Origin: Hyphomicrobiales bacterium
GTDB taxonomy: Bacteria; Pseudomonadota; Alphaproteobacteria; Rhizobiales; Methyloligellaceae
Assembly: GCA_021775595.1 (NCBI GenBank)
Contig: JAJFHN010000072.1
Location: forward strand, 17,728-81,727
Reading direction: 5' to 3'
DNA: 64,000 nt
Numbering within the stretch: the stretch's first letter is position 1; each line of letters begins with the position of its first letter. Positions 39,108-48,684 of this stretch are shown here, piece after piece. The notes beneath the pieces are model-generated. The model did not search any database. It worked only from the letters and a program-made list of their open reading frames with translations, and had not been told where the DNA came from. Both the position numbers and the translations under genes were made by a program.

Positions 39108-40394
39108 TCAAGGCTCCACCAGAATCGCTCTGAAATCGTTAACATTGGTAAATGTGGGACCCGTGACCAACAGATCTCCAATTGCCGCAAAGAAGCCCGA
39201 TGAATCGTTATTTTCCAGAAATTTTTGTGGGTCAAGACCTCTCTCTCTGGCACGCGAGAGGGTGTGCGGCCCAATTATGGCGCCAGCGGGGTCGTCGCTG
39301 TCGCCAGACCCACCATCAGTGCCGTCGCTGTCGGCCGCCAGCGCCCAAATGCCTTCAAGTCCATCAAGGGCGCAGGCCAGCGCTAGCGCAAATTCTTGGT
39401 TCGGTCCGCCGCGCCCACTGCCAATCAGAGTTACTGTCGCCTCGCCGCTTGAAAGAAGCACGCATTTGGCGCCCTGCTTATGGGATTTGCGTGCCAGTGA
39501 TGCGTGTAACTCGGCCAGGCTGCGTGCTTCGGCTTCAAGGTCTGATCCGATGATTGTTGGAGCGTATCCGCGCTGCTCGGCCGCCTTGGCGGCTGCTTCC
39601 ATTGCTTGCGACGGAGACGCCACGATCGTGTAATCCGTTGAGGCGAATATGGGGTCGTCTTTACCGGGCGCGTCAGACGCGCGGCGCGATAAAGCGGAAA
39701 CCGCTTCATCGCTCAAGGAGATGCCGTATCTCTTAAGACAGGCAAGCGCCTCGGTCTGCGTCGTGGAATCCGCCACCGTGGGGCCCGAGCCAATAACGTC
39801 CGGTGCATCGCCTGCCACGTCCGAGATCGCCAAGGTGACGAGTTTTGCCGGTGCGATGGCCTTTGCCAGCTGTCCGCCCTTGATGCGAGACAGGTGTTTG
39901 CGGACACAATTGATCTCTCCAATGGACGCGCCAGATCGCAGCAATTGGTCACCAATATGCTGCTTGTCGGCCAGCGTTACGCCATCGATTGGAGCGGCCC
40001 ATAGCGCCGAAGCGCCCCCGGAAAGAAGCACGACGACCAGATCGTCATCGCTCGCGTCTCGAGCCAGCTCAAGCGATCGCTCGGCTGCCATAACGCTGTT
40101 GGCGTTGGGTGTGGGGTGCCCAGCCACGATTGCCTCAAATTTTTGACAGGGCAATTGATAGCCTTGACGCGTTACGACCAAGCCGCTGAGGCGGTCATCT
40201 TCGACGGACACCAAATAGCGCGCCTCGGCCGCTTGCGCCATGGCACCTGCCGCCTTACCGGCTGCAAGCACGATCGTTCGCCCACGCGCCGCCGGTTCAG
40301 GCAGATGGGGCGGCAGGCAGCGCAATGGATCGGCTGCATCGACAGCCGCGCGAAACAGGTCCATGAGCAACTGTCGTGGCGCAGTTTGCGTCAT
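39108..40394 (-). CDS. Glycerate kinase type 2 (GckA/TtuD, MOFRL family)
   Basis: A 428-residue enzyme predicted to phosphorylate glycerate, in the serine cycle or glyoxylate/tartrate use. It has GKAAGAMAQAAE, VVVLLSGGASALWAAP (N-terminal nucleotide domain) and the MOFRL-domain sequence ALAADSDGTDGGSGDSDDPAGA. Older annotation calls the family hydroxypyruvate reductase. ATG 40394. Next to pyruvate kinase it would deliver 2- or 3-phosphoglycerate toward the same end of glycolysis. Confidence 0.9.
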   Translation of the reverse strand: MTQTAPRQLLMDLFRAAVDAADPLRCLPPHLPEPAARGRTIVLAAGKAAGAMAQAAEARYLVSVEDDRLSGLVVTRQGYQLPCQKFEAIVAGHPTPNANSVMAAERSLELARDASDDDLVVVLLSGGASALWAAPIDGVTLADKQHIGDQLLRSGASIGEINCVRKHLSRIKGGQLAKAIAPAKLVTLAISDVAGDAPDVIGSGPTVADSTTQTEALACLKRYGISLSDEAVSALSRRASDAPGKDDPIFASTDYTIVASPSQAMEAAAKAAEQRGYAPTIIGSDLEAEARSLAELHASLARKSHKQGAKCVLLSSGEATVTLIGSGRGGPNQEFALALACALDGLEGIWALAADSDGTDGGSGDSDDPAGAIIGPHTLSRARERGLDPQKFLENNDSSGFFAAIGDLLVTGPTFTNVNDFRAILVEP

Positions 40395-40498
40395 GACCGG
40401 CGGCAGCCTCTCTTGATCGTCGAGCTAGGCGGATTAAGTCCCTTTGGTGCGCATAAGAGCTGTGGCGCCCATTCGTCGAGCTTATTATATTGCTGCTG

Positions 40499-41353
40499 AT
40501 GCTTGACCAAACGGAAGAACTCGAAGGGCAGGATAGCGGGGGCTATCGACCTTACATCCAGCTGCCCGGGGATATCAAAAAGAGCTGTATCATATTGTGC
40601 GATCACGCGTGCAACACGTTGCCCGCTGATTATGCTGCACTTGGGCTTTCGCCTGAGCAGCTCTCGCGCCATATCGCTTATGATATCGGCGCTGCGGGTG
40701 TCACAAGCCGATTGAGCGAGCTCCTGGGCGCGCCCGCCGTGATGGCGAATTTCTCGCGGCTGCTGATCGATCCCAATCGCGGCCCCGACGACCCAACCCT
40801 GATCATGCGAATTTCCGATGGCGCCGTGGTTCCCGGCAACGTTCAGGTGGATGACACCGAAATCGAGCGCCGCAAATCGGCGTTCTACCAGCCCTATCAC
40901 GACGCCATTGATGGCCTAATTGACGAGGCGATCGCGGCACAAACAATCCCAATGTTGCTTTCGGTTCATTCCTTCACAGAGCGCTTCAAAGGTCATGCTC
41001 GGCCGTGGCACGCGGCCGTTCTGTGGGACAAGGACGACCGCCTGCCGCGACCTCTAATCGACGCGCTGCGTAGGGAGCCTGACCTGATCATCGGAGAAAA
41101 TGAGCCTTATTCCGGTGAACTTAAGGGCGACTGCCTCTATCAGCACGGCACAAAGCGGGGGCTGGCCCACGCGCTCATTGAGCTGCGCCAGGATCTCATT
41201 GCCGAGCCAAGCGGACAGCGCGCATGGGCAGAGCGTCTTGCGGGTGTCTTGACTGGACTCCTCAGTCATCCCACCTTGGTCGCCGAGTTCGGAAAGGTCC
41301 GCCATTATGGATCGAGAACCGAAAACACATCCCATGATCAAAATGCAGGGTGA
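40499..41353 (+). CDS. N-formylglutamate amidohydrolase family protein (copy 2)
   Basis: A 284-residue protein from ATG 40499; TTG 40490 is also open. Motifs: IILCDHACNTLPADY, SRLLIDPNRGPDDP, MLLSVHSFT and GENEPYSGEL. It is more distant from copy 1 at 24.5 kb than expected for a recent duplication. In related genomes this branch sits between glycerate kinase or DUF1036 and a DUF1244 gene, as here, separate from histidine breakdown, so the name is only a family name. It is followed by DUF1244 after 4 bases. Confidence 0.86.
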   Translation: MLDQTEELEGQDSGGYRPYIQLPGDIKKSCIILCDHACNTLPADYAALGLSPEQLSRHIAYDIGAAGVTSRLSELLGAPAVMANFSRLLIDPNRGPDDPTLIMRISDGAVVPGNVQVDDTEIERRKSAFYQPYHDAIDGLIDEAIAAQTIPMLLSVHSFTERFKGHARPWHAAVLWDKDDRLPRPLIDALRREPDLIIGENEPYSGELKGDCLYQHGTKRGLAHALIELRQDLIAEPSGQRAWAERLAGVLTGLLSHPTLVAEFGKVRHYGSRTENTSHDQNAG

Positions 41354-41357
41354 GACA

Positions 41358-41669
41358 ATGGCGAATCTTGATACGAAGACCGAAACCGAGCTGCAAGCCG
41401 CCGCGTTTCGGAGATTGGTGAAGCACCTTCGCGAGCGCGATGATGTTCAGAACATCGATCTCATGAATCTCGCCGGATTTTGCCGCAACTGCCTATCCAA
41501 CTGGTTCCGCGAGGCTGCCGAAGACAAGGGCCTGGAAATGACCAAGGGCAAATCGCGCGAAATAATCTACGGCATGCCCTACGATGATTGGAAGGCAGAG
41601 AACCAAACCCAAGCTTCTGAAGAGCAGCTTGCTCGCTACGAAGATGTTCGTCCCCGGGATGAGCACTGA
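41358..41669 (+). CDS. DUF1244 family protein
   Basis: A 103-residue soluble protein with the conserved block FRRLVKHLRERDDVQNIDLM followed by NLAGFCRNCLSNWFREAAEDKG, including the paired Cys of FCRNC. ATG 41358, 4 bases after the amidohydrolase stop, has a GGGTGAG ribosome-binding site; an earlier in-frame start at 41307 would overlap that gene. The family is small, widespread in proteobacteria and of unknown function. The short spacing suggests translation from the same mRNA as the amidohydrolase. Confidence 0.9.
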   Translation: MANLDTKTETELQAAAFRRLVKHLRERDDVQNIDLMNLAGFCRNCLSNWFREAAEDKGLEMTKGKSREIIYGMPYDDWKAENQTQASEEQLARYEDVRPRDEH

Positions 41670-41688
41670 GTGCCTCGCCCGCCTGCCG

Positions 41689-41704
41689 AAAACGTCACGT
41701 TTTT
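41689..41704. terminator. Possible bidirectional terminator between convergent genes
   Basis: AAAACG-TCA-CGTTTT, a short perfect inverted repeat with A- and T-rich flanks, lies in the 43-base gap between the convergent DUF1244 and DUF882 genes. The stem is short and weak. Confidence 0.3.
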
Positions 41705-41712
41705 GATGTGGC

Positions 41713-42984
41713 CTATCTCAGCGCCGTACGGAATGGCAAGGGCGTCTCTGCTTGCGCAACCTGACCGCTTGAGTTTTCTGCAAACAGGTTTCTGACGGCC
41801 GGACCCTGAAAATGGGCCGAGATACCCGGCCGGCCAGCAGCCGCGTCATGCGTAAAATCGTAAGACAAGCGGACATTGAGCTCCATCATCCAGAAGCCCG
41901 TCTGTTCTTGATCGGGATGGACCAGGTCGCCATGGTTCAGCGATGCTAAAACGGATGTGTGCTGATACTCCAAGAGATCGTCGTGATCCGGGTCGTCCAT
42001 TGCGCCGCCGCCGCGCTCGTTTTGGTCGTTTTGAGATGGGAGCGTCATGCGCAGGGCCGCGCCGCCTTCAGTTGAAGAAAGGGCGGCCGTCTGCGCCCTG
42101 GCGGGCTGGCGGGCTGGCATCGGTATCGAAGCGGTCACTTCGTTGGACGCTGATGTTCTATTCTTGCCGCCAAACGGTAAGGAAAGAGAGCTGGGGCTGA
42201 AGCTCGCCAAAATTGGGCCGGGTCTCGGTTTAGATTTGTAAGAGGGATCGTTTGCCCGAACCTTTGCCAGCGCAACTCTGTAATCTTTTTTTGTGATAGG
42301 CCTGCCGTCCTTCGGCACATGCTTTGATTTTCCATCGGGAAACAGCAACGCCAACTCCTGGCGCGGCAGGCGCGGCCAGTGCCGAACCCGGTCGGTGTCG
42401 ACGTGTACGAATGGAATTCCCGATGTCGGGTAAAAGCCAACTCCGCCGACTTCGCGGATCAGCGCTGAATTGCGCAGGTCTTTGACCGATACATCGGGGA
42501 AGTGAATATCGGCTGCCTTACCCTGAATGTGCTGGCTCTTGCGCGCTTGTCCGCCGCCTTTGCGCCGCAGCGCGTTGTTGGTCTTCTTTGATCGGTAGCC
42601 GGAGATCAGGTGGATCGGCTTTTTCGATCCGAGCTCGGCGTGAAGCTCCCAGATGAGATCAACAAGCTCGGGCGCCATTTTGGTTGCTTCGTCGCGGCGC
42701 CAGTCCCGCATCATATGATTGATCTGCTCCATGGCCTCCGCAATATTTTGGCCATCGCGCCTATAGGTGATTTCAAGCCGTTCTTTGGTGTTGACGTTGT
42801 AAAAGGCAATAGAGCGCGTGTCGCCGGCAGCTGGCGCGCCTCGCGTAAGGCCCGTCAACACCATGCCTGCCACGACTAGCGCGGCCGCAAAGCCGAATAG
42901 AAATCGATCCCTTTTCAGGATGATCCCCCGTCCCCGTTGGGCCACACTCGTTGGCGCGGCCGTTTCCCCTAAATGCGCAGTCAA
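41713..42984 (-). CDS. DUF882 (YcbK/MepK-like) peptidase with long C-terminal extension
   Basis: A 423-residue protein. An N-terminal transmembrane segment (about residues 29-47) is followed by the DUF882 domain: LISGYRSKKTNNALRRKG, SQHIQGKAADIHFPDV (Zn-binding His and Asp) and FVHVDTDRVRHWPR (third His). The fold is like D-Ala-D-Ala peptidases; MepK cuts 3-3 peptidoglycan cross-links. After the domain come about 180 extra residues, Pro/Ser/Asn-rich and without recognisable motif; the family core is near 180. The TTG start is uncertain, and a GTG at residue 14 is possible. It is next to the L,D-transpeptidase that would make 3-3 cross-links. Confidence 0.85.
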   Translation of the reverse strand: MTAHLGETAAPTSVAQRGRGIILKRDRFLFGFAAALVVAGMVLTGLTRGAPAAGDTRSIAFYNVNTKERLEITYRRDGQNIAEAMEQINHMMRDWRRDEATKMAPELVDLIWELHAELGSKKPIHLISGYRSKKTNNALRRKGGGQARKSQHIQGKAADIHFPDVSVKDLRNSALIREVGGVGFYPTSGIPFVHVDTDRVRHWPRLPRQELALLFPDGKSKHVPKDGRPITKKDYRVALAKVRANDPSYKSKPRPGPILASFSPSSLSLPFGGKNRTSASNEVTASIPMPARQPARAQTAALSSTEGGAALRMTLPSQNDQNERGGGAMDDPDHDDLLEYQHTSVLASLNHGDLVHPDQEQTGFWMMELNVRLSYDFTHDAAAGRPGISAHFQGPAVRNLFAENSSGQVAQAETPLPFRTALR

Positions 42985-43102
42985 TCCAACGCAAAATACT
43001 TATGACGCAGATAATACTCGGGTTACGCGGTATCTGCCCCACTAAACCCTCTTAGTGGTAAAGCAATCGTAACCGAGATTACGGGCAAAAGATGGCACGA
43101 AA

Positions 43103-43128
43103 AACGGCAGGTCGTGCGACCTGCCGTT
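43103..43128 (-). terminator. Rho-independent terminator of the L,D-transpeptidase gene
   Basis: AACGGCAGGTCG and its exact reverse complement around a 2-base centre, followed on the minus strand by TTTTTCGTGCC. It lies 24 bases after the transpeptidase stop. Confidence 0.8.
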
Positions 43129-43151
43129 GTATCCACAGTAAATTGGATTGC

Positions 43152-44840
43152 CTAGAGTTTGAGCGATGAAGCCATGCGCGAATCGTGACTGTATGGATCG
43201 CTGTAAACGCGCATCTTGCCGTTATCGTCCACCCATGCCGTGAAGTAGGTGATGTGGACCGGAATCTTGTTCTTCAATCCGACATGATTGTTGTTGCCGC
43301 TAGTAAACGCGCGCCCGACGCTGGCGGCTGACCAGCCCCTGTCGCGCATCAACAGAGCTTCGGCAAGACGACGTGGATTCTGCACCCTGACGCAGCCATG
43401 GCTGTAGGTGCGCTGATCACGCGCGAAGTAGAATTTTTCCTGCGTGTCGTGCAAGTAGACATCGTGCTTGTTGGGGAACATGAATTTCACATTTCCCAAC
43501 ACATTCAACCCGCCCGGCGGCTGATAGAAGTGATATCGCGTGATGTCGACCTTGTTCCAATTGACGGAACTGGCGCTGATTTCGCGGCCTTTGTATTTCA
43601 CGTAGAGGCCGTACATCTTCAAAATTCTGGGCCGGCCGCTGAAATTGAACAACCCACCGCCGCCGCCACTTCTGAGTGAGGGCAAGAGCTCTTCACGCTT
43701 GATCGAGTTCGGCACGTTCCAATAGGGATTGAACACGATGTGATCCATCGGCGCGCTGAAGATCGGCGTTTGGTAGCGCAGCTTGCCGACGACCGCCCGT
43801 TCGGTGAGAACGTTCTTGCCGTTGTGCGACACACGCACCTTGTATTCGGGAACATTGACGCGAACGTGCAATTTGCCGAGATCCTGTGGCAGCCAGCGCC
43901 AGCGCTCCATATTGGCCAAGATCATCTTGACGCGATTGCGCGGAGTGGCGGTCTTAGCCTTGCCGTTCAATGCCCGCACGGTCGAGGGGCCTACGACCCC
44001 ATCAGCGCGCAGTCCTTTTTTCTTCTGGAATGCCCTGACGGCCACCTCTAGTGAAGAATCGTAGATCTCCGCGCTATAGACCGGCTGACCCTCACGCATG
44101 GGCACGGACAGCTCGAGGCGTTGCCTCAAGACAGCGACGGATGCATGCCGTTTGCCCGGCTTCAATATCGGGCCACTGGGGATCACGACGCGTTTTTCTT
44201 CGACTTTAACAATCGATTTGCCGCGCGCTTCGGCGAGCTTTTTGCGAAGCGCTTCGAATTGCGGGTGCTTGGGATGGAAGCTGAGCAGATATTCTGACGG
44301 ATCATCGAGCTTCGCGAGATTGCTCATGATCTCGTCAACCTCGGGGACGTCGTCGGTCGGATCGTAATTTTTGCTGATGCCATGAATTTTCGGACGACCC
44401 ATCCGTGCATCCCGGGCGTATTTCAGGATGGCTTTGTTCAGCTTGAGTTCGGCATCGGCAAGCCACTGCGCGGACGGCATGCTGCGTACGGCCGAAACTG
44501 CCGCAGTGGGCACGTCGTAGTCGGCCGGATAGAGTCCGTAGTCATCGGACTCCTGGAGAATTTTAATGGCTTTGATGGCGCGGGACTTCAATCCAGTGTC
44601 ATCGACCCAGATCGGCGCGCGGTGATCAGCGAAATACTCGACCAGCGCGCCATGCTCGCGCTTTTCAGACTTGGACGCATCGCGAACGGTATCAGAGAGC
44701 GATTGCTGAACCTCAAAGCCAACCGCGTCGACACGCGTGATCAGCCTTTCAGGCGCACCTGGCTCCACGGCAATAGCCTGCGGCGCAGCAGCAATACTGG
44801 CCGCCAGCCCCAACGCAAAACACTTGGCAAACCGCATCAT
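43152..44840 (-). CDS. YcbB-type L,D-transpeptidase
   Basis: A 562-residue periplasmic enzyme that forms 3-3 peptidoglycan cross-links. A signal peptide (about residues 1-24, ending AIAVE) is followed by an N-terminal scaffold domain, a peptidoglycan-binding domain (AVRAFQKKKGLRADGVVGPS) and the YkuD catalytic domain with RTYSHGCVRVQNPRRLAEAL; His481 and Cys483 are the catalytic residues. The subdomain before the motif (MFPNKHDVYLHDTQEKF) is typical of the group. A 168-base gap with a terminator separates it from the DUF882 gene downstream. Confidence 0.93.
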   Translation of the reverse strand: MMRFAKCFALGLAASIAAAPQAIAVEPGAPERLITRVDAVGFEVQQSLSDTVRDASKSEKREHGALVEYFADHRAPIWVDDTGLKSRAIKAIKILQESDDYGLYPADYDVPTAAVSAVRSMPSAQWLADAELKLNKAILKYARDARMGRPKIHGISKNYDPTDDVPEVDEIMSNLAKLDDPSEYLLSFHPKHPQFEALRKKLAEARGKSIVKVEEKRVVIPSGPILKPGKRHASVAVLRQRLELSVPMREGQPVYSAEIYDSSLEVAVRAFQKKKGLRADGVVGPSTVRALNGKAKTATPRNRVKMILANMERWRWLPQDLGKLHVRVNVPEYKVRVSHNGKNVLTERAVVGKLRYQTPIFSAPMDHIVFNPYWNVPNSIKREELLPSLRSGGGGGLFNFSGRPRILKMYGLYVKYKGREISASSVNWNKVDITRYHFYQPPGGLNVLGNVKFMFPNKHDVYLHDTQEKFYFARDQRTYSHGCVRVQNPRRLAEALLMRDRGWSAASVGRAFTSGNNNHVGLKNKIPVHITYFTAWVDDNGKMRVYSDPYSHDSRMASSLKL

Positions 44841-44970
44841 CGTTTTTCCCTGTATCGCATTTTCGCGTTTACGAGAGCATGATTCGATTAAAAGCTATCG
44901 CTGCCCCACAAATTTGACCAGCAGAATGCGGACAATTTCAGGTCGCGCGCAGCCTTTTTCCGACTAAGTG

Positions 44971-44984
44971 TTGCATTCATGCAA
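44971..44984. repeat. Palindrome upstream of the L,D-transpeptidase gene
   Basis: TTGCATTCATGCAA, 6-base arms with a 2-base centre, 131 bases ahead of the start codon in the 182-base gap. It may be a regulator-binding site for the gene. No other signal is clear in this gap. Confidence 0.3.
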
Positions 44985-45022
44985 ACATCTAGGGCGTTTC
45001 GGCACAAAATGGCCGCAATTCA

Positions 45023-46531
45023 TCAACTTGCGCGTGCTTCCAAACCGAATTCACGCATTTTCCGATAAAGCGTTGAGCGGCCTATTCCGAGCTTCTTAGC
45101 AATCTCTGTCATCCGACCGCGATAGCGGCCCATTGCCAGCCTGATCATGTCGGCCTCGATGTCGTCGAGGGGGCGAATATCGCCTCTCTCGTTTAATGCG
45201 GCAATGCCGAGTGCATCCCGCCCATCAGCATCAGAGACCGCAACTGTGGGGGGCACGGGCGTCTCGTTGCCAAGCATGGCCGGACCCTCGAAATGGGGGG
45301 TGTCGTCCACGGGTTCTGGCGCGGGAGGCACGTCGGCATCGAAGCCCTCGACATGAGCCGCAATTTGCGGAAATGCATTCACATCAAGGGAGGACCCGTC
45401 AGCGAGAACAACGGCGCGGAAAGCGGCGTTTTCCAGTTGCCTCACATTGCCGGGCCAGGGATAGCGCTGCAGCATGGTGATGGCTGCTGTCTCGATCGAA
45501 GAAATGCGTTTGCCCTCTTCACTGGCGAAACGCGCCATGAAGTGGTTGACCAGCTCCGGTATATCGCTGGCGCGTTCCTTCAGGGGTGGAACCCAAATCG
45601 GAAACACGTTCAGACGATAGTACAAATCCTCACGGAATTTGCCTTCCTGAACCAGTTTGATCAGATCCTGATTTGTCGCGGAAATCAGCCGAATATCAAC
45701 TTTTACTGGGCGTTTTGCGCCAACTGGGTCGACTTCACCCTCTTGCAGGGCACGAAGCAATTTAACTTGGGAATCGAGGGGCAGTTCACCGATTTCATCG
45801 AGAAACAGTGTGCCGCCGCTAGCCTCCACGAACTTGCCCGTGCGCTTGTCCACGGCGCCGGTGAAGGAGCCTTTTTCGTGTCCGAAGAGGATGCTCTCAA
45901 CCAAGATTTCCGGGATCGCGCCGCAATTGACCGTGATGAAAGGTTTGCCGGCGCGCTCGCTCTCGCCCTGGATCGAGCGCGCGACGAGCTCCTTGCCCAC
46001 ACCGCTCTCGCCCTCGATCAGCACCGGAATATTCGATTGCGCTGCGCGGCGCCCAAGCTCGATGACGCGGTCCATTGCCGTGCTTTTGGCGATCATATCG
46101 GCGAATGTCAGCGCACCCGACGACTTGCGCTTGATACGCGAGATCTCGCCTTCGAGGTGGGTTATGCGCATGGCGTTCTTCAGCGAGACTTCCAGCCGTT
46201 CCGGGCTAACCGGCTTAATGACGAAGTCGTCCGCGCCGGCTTTCATAGCGCCGATCGCCGCATCGATGCTGCCATTGGCGGTTTGCACGATGACCGGAGG
46301 TTTTTCAGGCATCGTGCGCATGCGGTCGAGCACACCCAGACCATCCAGGTCAGGCATCACCAAATCCAAAAGTATTGCTGAGATTTTGGCGCTATCTGGT
46401 CCTTCAAGCAGGGTGAGGGCTTCTTCGCCGTTTGCCGCTGTCAGGGTCTCGTATGAAAACCGTTTGACGGTTTCTTCGAGAATTCGCCGTTGGGTTGGAT
46501 CGTCATCGACGATCAGAACGCACTTCGCCAT
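45023..46531 (-). CDS. Sigma-54-dependent response regulator (NtrC family)
   Basis: A 502-residue regulator. Receiver domain with Asp56 (LLDLVMPDLDG), AAA+ domain with Walker A GESGVGK (174-180), sigma-54 contact loop GSFTGA (221-226) and Walker B TLFLDE (241-246), and a Fis-type DNA-binding helix-turn-helix at the C-terminus (MTEIAKKLGIGRSTLYRKM). The loop has Ser in place of the usual Ala. ATG 46531 starts right before the receiver; an upstream start at 46765 would add 78 residues with no domain. No histidine kinase is next to it, so its signal is unknown. It would need RpoN and a -24/-12 promoter at its targets. Confidence 0.93.
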   Translation of the reverse strand: MAKCVLIVDDDPTQRRILEETVKRFSYETLTAANGEEALTLLEGPDSAKISAILLDLVMPDLDGLGVLDRMRTMPEKPPVIVQTANGSIDAAIGAMKAGADDFVIKPVSPERLEVSLKNAMRITHLEGEISRIKRKSSGALTFADMIAKSTAMDRVIELGRRAAQSNIPVLIEGESGVGKELVARSIQGESERAGKPFITVNCGAIPEILVESILFGHEKGSFTGAVDKRTGKFVEASGGTLFLDEIGELPLDSQVKLLRALQEGEVDPVGAKRPVKVDIRLISATNQDLIKLVQEGKFREDLYYRLNVFPIWVPPLKERASDIPELVNHFMARFASEEGKRISSIETAAITMLQRYPWPGNVRQLENAAFRAVVLADGSSLDVNAFPQIAAHVEGFDADVPPAPEPVDDTPHFEGPAMLGNETPVPPTVAVSDADGRDALGIAALNERGDIRPLDDIEADMIRLAMGRYRGRMTEIAKKLGIGRSTLYRKMREFGLEARAS

Positions 46532-46812
46532 CACTGATACTCTTTTACACAAACTTGCTACTGGTGATCGCGGCGTTACCGCGACCGATGGCCGCGTGAA
46601 TTCGAATGGAATCGATTCGGGCCGAACTAGCCCAGTGTCGATCCGAAGGGTAAACAACGTCTTTATGATAGGTTCGAAACTGGATTGAGCGTTTCGCGCT
46701 CGGCACAATTTCCGCGCCTTCCAGCAAAAAGTGCACCTTGATGCGTGCGACAAGTCTTCGCACATTGTACGCAGGCATGACGCCGTCCGGCGATGCGAAC
46801 GGAAGAGGATTT

Positions 46813-48684
46813 ATGACGGATTTCAGATTGTTGGGATTGCGCGGAGCAGCCGCCACAGAGCGCTCAATAGTGCCATCTAGCATGAGCGAAAGCGAACCTG
46901 CCGACGGGCAAGCGCAGCTTGGCGTCTTGCCCGAGTGGAACTTGGCTGACCTATACAGTTCTCCAGAATCCGCCACTCTGAAGGGCGATCTGGGGAAGGG
47001 CTCCGCTGGCGCGGCGGATTTTCAAAAGCGCTATCAGGGACAACTTGAGACATTGGCCTCGATGGACGACGATGGCGCAGCGCTGCTTGCCGCAATCGAA
47101 ACGTTCGAAGAGATTCAGGATCGGCTCGGCCGCATCGGATCATTTGCCGGTCTGCTTTATGCCGCCAACACATCCGATCCCAGTTGCGCGAAATTTTATG
47201 GCGATATGCAGGAACAGCTGACCGCCATTTCAACAAAACTGTTGTTCTTCGAGCTGGAATTCAACCGTCTGCCCGATGCCGTACTTGAACTGCCGGCCAT
47301 CCAGCGCTATCGGCCCTGGATCGAGGATCTGCGAAAGGAAAAGCCCCATCAGTTGTCGGACGACATTGAGCGTCTGTTCCACGAGAAAGCCATCAGCGGC
47401 CGCGCCGCTTGGAACAGATTGTTCAATGAGACGATGACCGGTTTGCGCTTCGAGATGGACGGCGAGCAACTGAGCTTGGAGCCGACGCTCAATTTTCTCA
47501 TGCACCCGTCAGAAGGCAAGCGGCGCATGGCTTCAGAGTCCCTATCGGCGGTGTTTTCGGACAATGTGCGTCTGTTTACGTTGATCACCAACACGTTGGC
47601 CAAGGACAAGGAAATTTCGGATCGCTGGCGCGGATTCGAAGATGTCGCCGATGCGCGTCATTTGGCCAACCGGGTGGAGCGCCCCGTTGTCGATGCCTTG
47701 GTCGCAGCCGTGTGCGATGCCTACCCGCGCGTCTCGCACCGCTACTACGCACTGAAGGCCAAATGGTTGGGCAAGCAGACGCTGGCGCATTGGGATCGCA
47801 ACGCGCCGCTGCCCGATAGGCCGAGCCGCACGATCGCTTGGAACGAAGCCGAGGATATCATTCTCGATGCCTACGGTGATTTCTCCAACGACATGGCCGA
47901 TATCGCCAAGACGTTTTTTGACAAGAATTGGATCGACGCCCCCGTGCGCGAGGGAAAATCACCTGGCGCCTTTTCGCACCCGACCGTTCCCAGCGCACAT
48001 CCATATATTTTGCTCAACTATCAGGGCAAACCGCGTGACGTCATGACCCTCGCCCATGAGTTAGGACATGGCGTGCATCAGGTGCTGGCCAATGGACAGG
48101 GTGCGCTCATGGCGCCCACGCCGCTGACATTGGCTGAGACGGCAAGCGTGTTCGGCGAAATGTTGACGTTCAAAAAATTGCTGTCGCAAGCAAGTGAACC
48201 GACCGAGCGAAAGGCGTTGCTGGCCTCAAAAGTCGAGGACATGATCAACACCGTCGCGCGGCAGATTGCGTTCTACAATTTTGAGCGGGTCGTCCATCTG
48301 GAGCGGCGCAAGGGTGAACTAACAAGCGAACGGCTCGCCGAGATATGGATGGATGTTCAGCGCGAAAGCCTGGGCCCCGCGGTCGAGCTCAAACCGGGCT
48401 ATGAACCATTTTGGTGCTACATTCCGCACTTCATTCACTCGCCCTTCTATGTCTACGCGTACGCATTTGGCGAATGCCTCGTGAATTCGCTCTATGCCGT
48501 CTATGAGGACGCCAATGAGGGATTTGCCGAAAAGTATTTCGACATGCTGCGGGCGGGCGGGAGCAAGCATTACGGAGAGCTGATGGCGCCGTTTGGCCTC
48601 GATGCCAGCGATCCTGAATTCTGGTCGCTGGGATTATCGGTTATCGAACGACTGATCGACGAATTGGAAGCGATGGAGCATTGA
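46813..48684 (+). CDS. pepF: Oligoendopeptidase F (M3 metallopeptidase)
   Basis: A 623-residue cytoplasmic zinc peptidase that cuts short peptides. The active site is MTLAHELGHGVHQV with His415, Glu416 and His419, and a downstream Glu in LAETASVFGE. The N-terminal region PEWNLADLYSS starts near residue 45, so a start at 46882 is also possible; 46813 has a GGAAGAGG ribosome-binding site. The upstream 281-base gap to the regulator (46532-46812) holds both promoters but no identifiable gene. Its stop overlaps the start of the following kinase gene. Confidence 0.9.
   Translation: MTDFRLLGLRGAAATERSIVPSSMSESEPADGQAQLGVLPEWNLADLYSSPESATLKGDLGKGSAGAADFQKRYQGQLETLASMDDDGAALLAAIETFEEIQDRLGRIGSFAGLLYAANTSDPSCAKFYGDMQEQLTAISTKLLFFELEFNRLPDAVLELPAIQRYRPWIEDLRKEKPHQLSDDIERLFHEKAISGRAAWNRLFNETMTGLRFEMDGEQLSLEPTLNFLMHPSEGKRRMASESLSAVFSDNVRLFTLITNTLAKDKEISDRWRGFEDVADARHLANRVERPVVDALVAAVCDAYPRVSHRYYALKAKWLGKQTLAHWDRNAPLPDRPSRTIAWNEAEDIILDAYGDFSNDMADIAKTFFDKNWIDAPVREGKSPGAFSHPTVPSAHPYILLNYQGKPRDVMTLAHELGHGVHQVLANGQGALMAPTPLTLAETASVFGEMLTFKKLLSQASEPTERKALLASKVEDMINTVARQIAFYNFERVVHLERRKGELTSERLAEIWMDVQRESLGPAVELKPGYEPFWCYIPHFIHSPFYVYAYAFGECLVNSLYAVYEDANEGFAEKYFDMLRAGGSKHYGELMAPFGLDASDPEFWSLGLSVIERLIDELEAMEH

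Noticed and set aside
45293..46381. 362-residue plus-strand frame opposite the sigma-54 regulator
   Set aside because: It lies inside the AAA+ and receiver coding region of a well-supported gene and has no family-like features.
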